A DNA stretch of 64,000 nt from Mytilus californianus (taxonomy: Eukaryota > Mollusca > Bivalvia > Mytilida > Mytilidae), in assembly GCF_021869535.1 (NCBI RefSeq), contig NW_026262690.1, positions 91,224,995 through 91,288,994 on the forward strand, given 5' to 3'. Positions 1 to 10,392 of this stretch are shown in pieces. Position 1 is the first letter of the stretch. The number at the start of each line of letters is the position of its first letter. Under the pieces are notes generated by a model. That model was not told where the DNA came from, ran no database searches, and saw only the letters and a list, made by a program, of their open reading frames with translations. The position numbers and the translations under genes were made by a program.

Positions 1-198
1 ATGGCTAAAAATAGAACATAGGGTAAAATGCAGTTTTTGACTTATATCCCAAAAACTAAAGCATTTAGAGCAAATCAGACAAGAAGTCTTCATTAGGTCA
101 AGGTCTACCTGCCCTGAAATTATCAGCTAAATCGGGTATCTGATTTTAATGTTATTGCCCCTGAATTGATAATTTTAAGGAAATTTTGCAGTTCTTAT

Positions 199-998
199 AT
201 GCCCGTTTACGGGTCGTATCATGGTATACCGTTGTCCGTCTGTCCGACCGTCCGTCTGTCTGTCCGTCGTCAACATGTCGGACAATAACTCAAGAATGCT
301 TTCACCAACTTGCAAGAAATTGTGGTGAATTGTTTATATCTATTGACATGAGCTCCCTTTCGATTTTTATATATTTTAGATTTTACATTTCCGAGTTACA
401 GGGTTTTATTCATAAAAAAAGGGGGATTTTCCAGTTTTCATACAAAAAATCAAAAATGCTTTCAGCAGTTCTTATGAAACTTTGGTGAATTGTTTATATC
501 TATTGATGTAAGCTCCGTTTAGAATTTTATCAATTTTACATTTTACATTTCTGAGTTATGGGGTTTTATTCAGTAAAAAAGGGGGGATTTTCCAGTTTTC
601 AGACAATAACTCAAAAGTGCTGTTAGCAATTCTCATGAAACTTTGGTGAATTGTTTATATCTAGTGATGTAAGCTCCCGTAACATTTTCATAAATTTCTA
701 ATATGACATTGAGAATTAATTGAACTTTAATTGTTTATAGTCTGACAACAGATTTACTAAGTATTGCGCAACAGCACAGTGTATTGCACAACAGCAAGAA
801 ATCTTTAATTGAATATAAATTCAATTCATATAACCAATTTCAAGTTCTTTGACTACATTTATTCAGAAACCTATAATATGTCAAATATTTAATAAAATCC
901 AAATGCAGACCTGTATCAAGCCGGAATATTGTGTCCATTTTTGCCCCAACTGTTCAGGGTTGGACCTCTGCGGGCGTATCCAGCTGCGCTCAGCGAAG
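199..998 (+). mobile_element. Tandem-repeat-bearing non-autonomous element (family T), copy 1
   Basis: About 800 bp inserted into family A, as shown by the uninterrupted relative at 11,531. The possible target duplication is short and imperfect: 'cagttcttat' on the left and 'cagtttattg' on the right. The last 200 bp ('gtcaaatatttaata' to 'cagcgaag') match the 3' end of the larger element at 1,815-5,467 and part of the one at 38,179-38,836, so the three share a terminal module. The body is a 162-bp tandem repeat. No ORF is credible. The organisation recalls bivalve elements that carry minisatellites in their core, but I could not check this. Confidence 0.6.
285..690 (+). repeat. 162-bp tandem repeat, about 2.5 units
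   Basis: The phrase 'ggtgaattgtttatatct' recurs near 322, 484 and 646, a period of about 162 bp. Each unit also carries 'gggttttattca' and a G-rich 'ggggattttccag' block. It lies inside the family T element and explains the short ORF starting near 186. Confidence 0.8.
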
Positions 999-1153
999 CA
1001 GTTTATTGGTTATTATCTTGATTATTATTATAGATAAAGATAAACTGTAAACAGCAAAAATGTTCAGCAAAGTAAGATCTACAAATAAATTTAATATGAC
1101 GGACAACTGTATACCATACTAAGTACCGTAAACAGGTGTTTAAAACCCTTTCC

Positions 1154-1200
1154 AGTTGCAGTGGCAGATTAAGGGTGCCCGGGCCCCGCACAAGGAACTA
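1154..1200 (+). mobile_element. hAT-like terminal fragment
   Basis: The phrase 'cagtggcagattaagg' followed by 'gtgcccgggcccc' resembles the CAGNGGCGGATTAAGG-type ends of many animal hAT elements. No partner end was identified. It abuts the 3' tail of the LINE fragment. Family assignment is from motif memory only. Confidence 0.35.
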
Positions 1201-1206
1201 CAAATA

Positions 1207-1814
1207 TGGTAAATCAAATCAAATCAAATCGAATATTTTATTGTCGTATAAACTTTACAGTTTGTGACCAACATGTATTAACACAATAAACATATATACA
1301 TACATATCAAACATACACAATAAAAAACAGCATCAAAATTTATAAAAACAAACAAGCTGTTAAGAGTCCCCTGCCCTCAGTTCTAATGACTTTTTCAAGA
1401 AGGATCCTAACTTGTTTGTTTGTAAGGCGTTGATGAATTTAGTCAGGAATGAATTTTTTCTTCTTCATTTAAATTATTAAAGTTATTATTTTCAGTACAT
1501 ATGTGTTCAAAAAAGGCATTTCTTAGTGTTTTATTATAATCACAATAGAGTAAAAATGTTTCTCATCCTCTAGTATTTTACATTTATGACAAAGTCGTTC
1601 CTTTCTTGGGATTTTAAAATATCTCCCCTTTTCAATTAAGAGGGAGTGATCACTTAGTCTAAATTTAGTGATCAATCTCCTTATCTAAAAATTAGATATA
1701 TTTAGATAAGATTCTAGTTTGCAATCTTTTTTAAGTTTTTTATATAGATAAAATTTACTTTTATCATCAATGTTTTCAAATTTAGTTTCAATTAAATCTT
1801 CATATCTATTTTTA
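1207..1814 (-). pseudogene. 3' end of the degenerate LINE (ORF2 C-terminus and tail)
   Basis: Read on the minus strand, this segment encodes the far C-terminus of a LINE polyprotein. It includes the Cys/His element seen after many animal LINE reverse transcriptases (about 1,575-1,640: I-E-K-G-R-Y, then I-P-R-x-E-R-L-C-x-x-C, then E-D-E-x-H-F). The frame is broken by at least one stop and frameshifts. The reading ends with residues RAGDS and a stop near 1,360. A 3' UTR follows, ending in AATAAAATATTCG and a short (GATTT)n tail at about 1,207-1,235, typical of LINE 3' ends. It continues the LINE segments at 5,468-5,740 and 7,480-10,392, from which it was separated by the 3.65-kb family T insertion. 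It has stops and is not functional. Confidence 0.75.
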
Positions 1815-2694
1815 TACGACCGCAAAAATTAAACATTTTTTGGTCGTATATTGGTATGACGTTGGCGTCGTCGTCGTCGTCGTCGTTGTCGTCGTCTGGC
1901 GTCGTCCGGCGTCGTCCGAAGACACATTGGTTTTCGCACTCTAACTTTAGTTTAAGTGAATGGATCTCCATGAAATTTTACCATAAGGTTCAATACCACG
2001 AAAGGAAGGTTGGGATTGATTTTGGGGGTTATGGTACAGTTAAGGAATTAGGGGCCAAAAAGGGGCCAAAAATAAGCATTTTTGTAACTTCCAGACAATA
2101 ACTTGTGTGTAAGTGTATGGATCTCTCTGACATTGTACCACAAGGTTCCATATCACAAAGGGAAGGCTGTAATTGATTTTGGGGGTAATTGCCTCAAAAT
2201 TTTAGGAATAAGGGGCCAAAAAAGGGGCAAAAAACAAGCATTTTTCTAGTTTCATGACAATAACTTGTGTGTAAGTGTTTGGATATTTCTGAAATTGTAC
2301 TACAAGGTTCCATATCACAAAGGGAAAGCTGGAATTGAGTTTGGGGGTAATTGCCCGAAACGTTTAGGAATTGGGGGCCAAAAAGGGGCCAAAAATAAGC
2401 ATTTTTCTAGTTTCCAGACAATAACTTGTGTTCAAGTGTATGGATCTCTCTGAAATTGTACTGCAAGGTACCATACCACAAAGGGAAGGCTGGGATTGAG
2501 TTTGGGGGTGATGAATCATAAGGGGGTTCAAAAAATTTGGGGGGGGGGATTTTTTTTCTTTTCTTTTTTTCCTTTTTTTTTTCTTTTAAAATTTTCCATT
2601 TTAAGTTGGTTATTTCTGATTTATATTTAAAAGCAAATAATAATGATATGGTAGGAGATACACACCAAACAGGATGTGTAAATTATTATATAAT

Positions 2695-2920
2695 AAGTAT
2701 TGTGCAATAGCAAGAAATTTTCAATTGCACAGTATTGCACAATAGCAAGAAATCTTCAATTGCACAGTATTGCGCAATAGCAAGAAATCTTCAATTGCAC
2801 AGTATTGCGCAATAGCAAGAAATATCCAATAGCACAATATTGCGCAATAGCAAGAAATTGTCAATTGTACAGTATTGCGCAATAGCAAGAAATATTCAAT
2901 TGCACAGTATTGTGCAAAAG
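2695..2920 (+). repeat. 35-bp tandem array with ATTGCGCAAT palindromes
   Basis: Units of 35 bp each carry a 'tattgcgcaatagcaagaaat' type core. Perfect ATTGCGCAAT palindromes lie at 2769, 2804, 2839 and 2874, exactly 35 bp apart. Outer units are mutated. A degenerate relative is at about 760-805 in copy 1 of family T. Confidence 0.85.
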
Positions 2921-2999
2921 AAGATACTTCATATAAATTGCTTATTTCTTGATCAATTTCAATGGGGTTTTATTCTTGAATTCTTGGGGTTCTTTAATA

Positions 3000-5260
3000 T
3001 GCTGAATCTAACTGTGTATTAAGTTTTTGGATTTTGGGACCCGTTTTTTAATTGGTCCACATTGAGGTCCAAAGGGTCCAAAATTAAACTTTGTTTGATT
3101 TCATCAAAAATTGAATTATTGGGGTTCTTTGATATGCCGAATCTAACCGTGTATTTAGATTCTTAATTTTTGGTTCCGTTTTCAAATTGGTCTACATTAA
3201 GGTCCAAAGGGTCCAAAATTAAACTTAGTTTGATTTTAACAAAAATTGAATTTTTAGGGTTCTTTGATATGCTGAATCTAAACATGTATTTAGATTTTTG
3301 ATTATGGGCCCAGTTTTCAAATTGGTCTACATTAAGGTCCAAAGGGTCCAAAATTAAACTTTTTTGTTTGATTTTAGCAAAAATTGAATATATGAGGTTC
3401 TTTGATATGCTGAATCTAAACATGTATTTAGAATTTTGATTTTTGGCCCTGTTTTCAAGTTGGTCTAAATTGGGGTCCAAAATTAAACTTTGTTTGATTT
3501 CAACAAAAATTGAATATATGGGGTTCTTTGATATGCTGAATCTAACCATGTATTTAAATTTTTTCTGTGTACCCCGTTATCAAATTGGTTCTTATTAAGG
3601 TCAAAAGGGTCCAAAATTAAACTTAGTCTGATTTTAACAAAAATTGAATTCTTGGGGTTCTTTGATATGCTGAATCTAAACATGTGTTTAGATTTTTGAT
3701 TATAGGCCCAGTTTTCAAGTTGGTCCAAGATAGGGTCCAGTATTTAAACTTTGTTTGATTTCAACAAAAATTGAATATATGGGGTTCTTTGATATGCTGA
3801 ATCTAAACATGTATTTAGATTTTTGATTATGGGTCCAGTTTTCAAGTTGGTCCAAATTGGGGTCCAAAATTAAACTTTGTTTGATTTCAACAAAAATTGA
3901 ATATATGAGGTTCTTTGATATGCTGAATCTAACCATGTATTTAGATTTTTTATTTGTGATCCCGCTATCAAATTGGTTCATATTGAGGTCAAAAGGGTCC
4001 AAAATTTAACTTTGTTTGATTTCATCAAAAATTGAATTATTGGGGTTCTTTGATATGCCAAATCTAACCGTGTTTTTGGTATTTTAATTTGGGTCCCGTT
4101 TTTCAAATTGGTCTTCATTGAGGTCCAAAGGGTCCAAAATTAAACTTAGTTTGATTTAAACAAAAATTGAATTCTTGGGGTTCTTTGATATGCTGAATCT
4201 AAACATGTGTTTAGATTTTTGATTATGGGCCCAGTTTTCAAGTTGGTCCAAGTTGGGGTCCAAAATTAAACTTTTTTTGATTTCAACAAAAATTGAATAT
4301 ATGGGGTTCTTTGATATGCTGAATCTAAACATGTATTAAGATTTTTGATTATGGGTCCAGTTTTCAAGTTGGTCCAAATTGGGGTCCAAAATTAAACTTT
4401 GTTTGATTTCAACAAAAATTGAATATATGAGGTTCTTTGATATGCTGAATCTAACCATGTATTTAGATTTTTTATTTGTGATCCCGCTATCAAATTGGTT
4501 CATATTGAGGTCAAAAGGGTCCAAAATTTAACTTTGTTTGATTTCATCAAAAATTGAATTATTGGGGTTCTTTGATATGCCAAATCTAACCGTGTTTTTG
4601 GTATTTTAATTTGGGTCCCGTTTTTTAAATTGGTCTTCATTGAGGTCCAAAGGGTCCAAAATAAAACTTAGTTTGATTTAAACAAAAATTGAATTCTTGG
4701 GGTTCTTTGATATGCTGAATCTAAACATGTGTTTAGATTTTTGATTATGGGCCCAGTTTTCAAGTTGGTCCAAGTTGGGGTCCAAAATTAAACTTTTTTT
4801 GATTTCAACAAAAATTGAATATATGGGGTTCTTTGATATGCTGAATCTAGCCACGTATTTAGATTTTTAATTTGTGAACTCCATTATCATATTGGTTCAT
4901 ATTAAGGTCAAAAGGGTCCAAAATTAAACTTTGTTTGATTTCATCAAAAATTGAATTATTGGGGTTCTTTGATATTCCAAATCTAACCGTGTATTTAGAT
5001 TTTTAATTTTAAGTCCCGTTTTTTAAATTGGTCTACATTAAGGTCCAAAGGGTCCAAAATTAAACTTAGTTTGATTTTAGCAAAAATTGAATTCTTGGGG
5101 TTCTTTGATATGCTGAATCTAAACATGTGTTAAGATTTTTGATTATGGGCCCAGTTTTCAAGTTGGTCCAAGATAGGGTCCAGTATTTAAACTTTGTTTG
5201 ATTTCAACAAAAATTGAATATATGGGGTTCTTTGATATGCTGAATCTAACCATGTATTTT
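3000..5260 (+). repeat. 130-bp satellite-like array with higher-order structure
   Basis: About 17 units carry 'ggttctttgatatgctgaat' followed by 'ggtccaaaattaaac'. A four-unit block is duplicated as a whole: the phrase 'gggtccagttttcaag' at 3,831 returns at 4,353, a 522-bp higher-order period with near-identical sequence. Isolated units occur at about 38,375-38,600 (reverse orientation) and 48,280-48,500. The open frames on the minus strand here are by-products of the repeat and encode no recognisable domain. Confidence 0.9.
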
Positions 5261-5467
5261 GATTTTGGACATTGGACCATAATAGGTAAATTAAAAATAT
5301 TCAGGTTCTTAGACCACATTCTTTCTGTGTCAGAAACCTATGCTGTGTCAAATATTTAATAACAATCCAAATTCAGAGCTGTATCAAGCTTGAATGTTGT
5401 GTCCATACTTGCCCCAACTGTTCAGGGTTCGACCTCTGCGGTCGTATCAAGCTGCGCCCCAGCGAAG

Positions 5468-5740
5468 CATTTTATTCATTTTTAACTTTATATCTTTTTT
5501 ATTTTATTTACATCTTTTATGTCCTTACAAGTAGAAAGAATATTAAGGTCAATATTAGTCTATTCAACAATATTTTTTGCATATGTATACCATGAATAAG
5601 TTCCAGTCAAATCTAGAGACTGCATGTGCTAGAGAAAAAGCTTCCTTTATCAATGGATTAATATTATTAGTATATAGTCTAGCTAAATATAAAAGGGTTT
5701 GTGTTTTAATAAAACATTCTATAGGCAATCTTTCTAATTC
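5468..5740 (-). pseudogene. Middle fragment of the degenerate LINE
   Basis: The minus-strand reading ELERLPIECFIKTQ.. onwards continues the LINE reading that stops at the MULE insertion (..ARVEL at about 7,487). The stretch covers the post-reverse-transcriptase region and is flanked on both sides by younger insertions. One frameshift near 5,580 is needed to keep reading. The last 7 bases (5,734-5,740, CTAATTC) are repeated at 7,480-7,486 as the target duplication of the MULE. Confidence 0.7.
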
Positions 5741-7479
5741 GGTGTGTTCCCATTTCGCCTTAGCTGTGAATTCCAGGTAAAAAAGGTAAAAAAAATACTA
5801 AGGCGATATGGGAATTGAACTAAGGTGAAATGTGAGTTTAGATAAAAAAAATAAATAAACAAATTAAACCTCTGTGTTTTTATAACAATTTAAACAACAT
5901 GTAATTAAGGAAGTGTTTCTCTTGAATTATCATTTTTATATTCATTTATTAAAAGTGACAATTTTTATGATTTCAAAAGTTGTGAAATCAGAAACAATCT
6001 TCAATAAAAACATTAGTCAGTACGAAAGTTGCTTCTCTTGTTTTTAATTTAATAAAAGTTGCAATTTTATGAATTTTATGCAATTAGAAAACTTTACATT
6101 ATGCAACACAAAAAGTTAAAAAGAACAAAAAAAAACAACTGTTTTCCCACAGACTTGTTAGCATATATATTAAACAAAAACTTTAATAAAAAAATGAAAT
6201 AATAAAAAATCGTTAAAATTGTGTTAATGTGCATCCAGAAATGCAGTTGCTCATGTCTTTCCAAACGCAGAACTCAAAGGTTGTTTGTTCCACTACGCAA
6301 AAGCCATATGGAAAAAGACACAAGAATATGGGCTTCAAACTCAATACAAAGATGTCCCGGATGTCAACAAACTCGTCCGTTGTGCAGCAGCCTTACCATT
6401 ACTGCCCTTGGATCGTTTGGTTACACGCCTTGGAAAACGCACCACAGACAGATGCTTGCACCAAATTAACCGCCTATGTAATTCTGACATGGATAGAGGG
6501 CAGATACCCACAACCAACCTGGAACCACCTCCAAACAGAAGGACCCAGGATAAATAATCATTTAGAGGGCTGGCATAACAAGCTGAAAAAGAGGATCAAA
6601 ACAGCACATCCAAACATATTTGAAATTATCAATGTGTTCAAGAAAGAGCAAGCAGCTAACGATGTAAAGAAAGTACAGTATGCAGCAGGTGGCAAGATGA
6701 GGGGAAAAACTAAAAAGTATAGATAAGTAGAAGAAAGATTCACCACTCTGAAGGAAAACCTACATATGGTACAACTGACTATATTCAGTATGGTGATGCT
6801 GTATCCTACATCCTTAAATTTGGGAACTAAATGAATTTTGAACATTCAAATGTGTTCATCAGTGCCTTGTTTTTCACAATATGAACTATCATATATAGTA
6901 CTATTTATTTATGTTTATGGAAACAATTCTTATGTTTTATGTATCAGTGCTTTTTTCTCATGCTATTATTTATTACATGTACATTTTCTCTATTAGTATG
7001 CTAATCTAAAATTGTGTGTGCTTGTAATTCAGTGCTGATTCAGAAATAAAATATTTGTTTATGATTGTGTGATATTTGTCTTTATTTATTCATTAAAATA
7101 TGAAATATTCCGTATCCTATTTGTCATCTCTAATAAGACTTTATTTACAAAATATATTGCACAAGTAAAAAGATACATATTCAGAAAAAGAAGTGCAACT
7201 ATAAAAAAGAATTATTTAAAAAGTTGGACAATCGGGTAGACACCAAAAATTAAAAAAAAAACATCTTCTTTTAAAAAGTATTTCATGGCAGAATTTGGCA
7301 TCAAAATAACAAATATCAACTAATTGCAATACAAACAAAAAATATCTTAATTACATTGTTTACACAAGCTCCCATTTCGCCTTAGTTAATTCTTGTGTAC
7401 CTGCAAATTTGTACTAAGGCGAACTGGGATTAATTTTATATAATGATTTTGACAGCTAAGGCGAAATGAGAATAAGCCC
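5741..7479 (+). mobile_element. MULE (Mutator-like) DNA transposon inserted in the LINE
   Basis: A 1,739-bp element flanked by the 7-bp duplication CTAATTC (9 bp if two transitions are allowed, which would fit the MULE norm). Its ends are inverted copies of 'catttcgccttagctgt'. Each end also has a cluster of three copies of the motif CCCATTTCGCCTTAG in mixed orientation: 5,749-5,763, 5,798-5,812 and 5,820-5,833 on the left; 7,371-7,385, 7,414-7,428 and 7,456-7,470 on the right. The interior carries remnants of a MULE transposase. Removing the element and one duplication copy restores an open LINE reading across the junction. About 500 bp on the left and 650 bp on the right hold no ORF. Confidence 0.8.
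6225..6729 (+). pseudogene. MULE transposase C-terminal remnant, frameshifted
   Basis: Two overlapping frames together read as the end of a MULE-domain transposase. From about 6,256 one frame gives FPNAELKGCLFHYAKAIWKK, the block of MULE transposases that follows the catalytic aspartates, then ALPLLPLDRL. After a frameshift near 6,420 the other frame gives LTAYVILTWIEGRYPQPTWN and then R-x-N-N-H-L-E-G-W-H-N-K-L (about 6,547-6,585), a recognisable near-C-terminal signature in FLYWCH/MULE proteins of invertebrates. The stop is at 6,724-6,726. The N-terminal half with the DDE residues is missing, so this copy is dead and the element is an internally deleted derivative. An AATAAA at about 7,045-7,050 could be its old poly(A) signal. 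Confidence 0.75.
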
Positions 7480-10392
7480 CTAATTCAACTCTTGCTCCTA
7501 AATTGGATGCATTTTTTCTTATTCCTAGAGTAGATTTACAAAATTTAAGATGCATATTTTCAATAGGGGTTTTGTCAGTAAAATCAAGTTGATTAATTTG
7601 TTTTCCTGAAGATAAGGCTCTGTTTTTGGCTCTATGAAAAGAAATATATGTATCCAAGTATGTTACTTCTGAATTATAGTCATAATTGGTTTTACTAAAG
7701 AATCAAAAAGACTATTTGCTACTTTTATAGGTAGATAATTCAATGATTTAGTATAGGACTTTATTGCAAAAAATACTTTTTTTGCTTTTTTTGTCAGCTC
7801 TAAAGTACTTTGTGATAAATTTCCTTTACATTTTATCAACATTCCCAAAAATGAATATTCTGATATGCTCTCTATGGCTTCATTCTCATAGGAAATATGT
7901 GATGTTTCACCATTTTGTTTGGACTGACTGAAAATCATGGATTTTGTTTTATTTGTATTTAAAGAGAGTTGTCATTTGTTACAAAATAATTTAACATTAT
8001 TTAAAGTGTTTTGAAGACCCTCTTTCAATTCTGACAGGATCAAAAGATTATCCGCAAAAAGGAGGCATCCCAACTTACTATTTATAAGCTTAAGGGGACT
8101 TGAATCATCTCCCTCAAAAAATTTTAAAATATCATTTATGAAGACATTAAATAAAGTGAGGCTCAGGGTGTCTCCTTGTTTAACCCCTCTAGCAATATTA
8201 AAAAATTCTGTTACATAATCTTTGTTTTTCAAAGATGTTTTAGTATTTAAGTATTGTTGTTTTAGAACTCTGTAAAAAGACCTGCCAACTCCCATTTTGC
8301 ATAATTTATAAAGTAAAGCAGTTCTCCATACTGAATCAAATGTCTTTTTTTAGATCTATAAAGCAGGCATAAATCTTTTTTTTTTCTTTTTATGTAAATA
8401 TTTATTAATCAAGGACTTCAATAAAAAGATGCTATCAGCTGTTCTGTGATTTTCTCTGAAACCAAACTGACAATCACTTAATTGTTTGTCAACAATCTTG
8501 ATTAGCCTATTATTCAATATGGCATTAAAAATTTTTGGTCGATTACTTATAAGACAAATTCCTCTATAATTACTAGGGTCTAACTTGTCACCTTTTTATG
8601 TAAAGGGATCATGAAAGAAAATTTCCATGAATCTGGATAATTACCTGTCATTAAATTCAAATTAAAAACTTTTACAATAGAATTAATTATCACAGGTTGT
8701 GAATGTTTATTCCATTCACAATTCTATCAATATTATTTCATTCACAATTCTATCTGGACCTGCTGGTTTGTTTACTTTAAGGTTTGAAATGACCAGTTTT
8801 ACCTCAGCAAATGTAATTGGTGCATCAGTTTCCATATTCAATTCAATATTATCCTCTAGAATGTTTAATTCATGTTCCAGTTTATCTACAAAGGGTTTAT
8901 CATATGATGCTGGTGTACCCTGATCCTGAAAATGTTTTATGATTTTATTTTCATTCATTAAAATTTCAGGAATATCTTCTTCAATATTTGGTTTCTGTTT
9001 ATTGCCTTTAGAACATTCCAGTATTCTTTTGGATTATTTTTAAAATTATCTGAAAGTGATTTATAAAGTTTTTGGTGATATTCAATTTTTTTCTGTTTAA
9101 TCATTTTTTTTAGTTTTTTACATAATTCAAAATATTTAGGTTTTAAACTTTCATTGTCATTTAAGTTATTCTTGATTTTATTTCCCATATAGTTTATTTG
9201 TCTTTTTGTTTCATATACACATGTACTGTCCATATAACTTGTTTAATTTTTTTCTTTTTCTTTTTAGTTGGTTTAGATATGCCTTAACACACAGTACATG
9301 TATTTTCTGCAAAAGTTTGTAAAATTTTTGTAAGTTTTTCAGTTGCACCATCAACGCCTAGTTTATTGCTATCAAAATGTTGCATCTCTAAATCTAAAAT
9401 TTCCTTTTTAACATTTTCTGTTAATAGAACATCAATTAATTTTGAAAATGACAATTCTGTCCATTTGTATGATTTAATCAAATGCCATCTCTTTTCATCT
9501 AAACATTTCTTCATACATGTATCCAGAGACATATAATACAATATTATATGTCTCTGATGTATCTGATATAATAGAACAATTCATATATAAGTTTATTTGA
9601 ACATGATCTGATAAACATGTAAAGTCATTTGTTTTAAAGTATTTTACCTCAGACAGGAGACTCTCACTTGCAATGGCATAATCAACTGTACTGAACCTAG
9701 TATTACACATATAAGTAAAATATCCCAGGAAATCTCCCCCAAAAAAAACGGCCATTGAGTATATGTAGCCTTGAGGATGAACATAATTCAAGTAATTTAT
9801 TCCCCAGAGTATTCAAAGTGTTATCTTGATTTACTCTTCTGATTTCAATATCAGTTATATAGCTCTCTGGAAGAAGGTTAATACATGTACCACCAAAATT
9901 ATTTATTTCATCTGAGTCATTTTCTATGTAATCTGCTTTCATTGCAGTTCTAGAATTAAAATCCCCAATTAAAATAATTTGTCCTTCAATAGAAAATGAA
10001 CTAATTTCATTTTCAAGATTTTCTAAGTCACTATCATAATGTGCTGATGAAAAAGGGGGAATATAAACAGCACAAAGATATAATTCTTGTTTTAGTCCAA
10101 AGAAATACTTTAGCTTTAACCATAATCTATTCTGGGATGACGTAGCATCTTTAAGATAAGAAATCCCCTTGTAAAATTGTTTTTTAATCGTGACTATAAT
10201 GCCTCCACTATGTCTATTGGCTTTTTTGGTTTTCTTGCGTATTTTAGAGATAATGTTATAGCCTTCAATTTTAAAATCTTCCGACCCCCCCCCTTCCAGG
10301 TTTTTAAAAGTATATTTATATCTTTATTTAAAAAATCCAGAAACATTGGGTCTTTCATCTTATCCCCAAGGCCATGTACAATTTCCATGAGG
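7480..10392 (-). pseudogene. APE-type LINE: endonuclease and reverse transcriptase, degenerate
   Basis: Minus strand, 5' end near 10,390. In order: an exo/endonuclease/phosphatase domain (GLGDKMKDP.. at 10,370; VYIPP; GDFNSR at about 9,950-9,967; SDH at about 9,597-9,605), a linker, and the reverse transcriptase (NKPAGPDRI near 8,750; NYRGICLIS near 8,560; FGFRENHRT near 8,450; GVKQGDTLSLTLFN near 8,170; LLFADNLLILSE near 8,050). A post-RT region follows (SEYSFLGMLIKC, LPIKVANSLFDSLVKPI) until the MULE at 7,479. It is dead: the endonuclease catalytic Glu reads Lys (LLKTW for the usual ETW), the RT catalytic pair reads ADN, and there are frameshifts near 10,290 (C-tract), 9,750, 8,960 and 8,350 as well as the palindrome at 9,524. 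The 5' end and any ORF1 were not found. The LINE clade cannot be fixed by eye. Confidence 0.85.
9524..9556. mobile_element. 33-bp palindromic micro-element with 7-bp target duplication
   Basis: Perfect 14-bp inverted arms CAGAGACATATAAT / ATTATATGTCTCTG around a 5-bp spacer (ACAAT). It is flanked by ATGTATC on the left (9,517-9,523) and ATGTATC on the right (9,557-9,563). Deleting the palindrome plus one duplication (40 bp) joins the LINE reading SIISDT to CMKKCLDEKRW in a single frame. A sister copy is at 45,545-45,580. Confidence 0.85.

Larger units (their letters stand above)
1..1150 (+). repeat. Dispersed repeat family A, copy 1, split by an insertion
   Basis: The flanks (1-198 and about 999-1085) match 11,340-11,620, sharing phrases such as 'taaaaatagaacat' and 'aactgtaaacagca'. 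The copy at 11,531 is continuous where this one is interrupted, so the DNA in between is a later insertion. No coding capacity is seen. Similarity ends after 'agatctacaaataa' near 1,085. The block 1,093-1,131 is instead an imperfect inverted copy of 203-241. Confidence 0.75.
1815..5467 (+). mobile_element. 3.65-kb tandem-repeat-bearing element (family T), copy 2
   Basis: Starts TACGACCGCAAAAATT and ends GCGGTCGTAT..CAGCGAAG, so TACGACCGC/GCGGTCGTA form short inverted subterminal repeats. It interrupts a LINE: the LINE protein reading stops at 5,468 and resumes at 1,814. Short A/T-rich flanks ('attttat'-like) on both sides may be the target duplication. The interior has four zones: a GTCGTC-rich leader (1,858-1,920), a 130-150-bp tandem repeat (about 1,930-2,510), a 35-bp array (2,695-2,920) and a 130-bp array (about 3,000-5,260). 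No transposase or other ORF is seen, so it must be mobilised in trans. The ORFs inside are shadows of the arrays. Confidence 0.65.

Noticed and set aside
186..488. 100-codon ORF at the left edge
   Set aside because: Lies over the 162-bp tandem repeat of a non-autonomous element and has no domain.
3163..4524. Several minus-strand ORFs repeating FRFSISKNPIYSIF-type peptides
   Set aside because: They follow the 130-bp satellite units exactly and shift frame between units. No domain or splice context.
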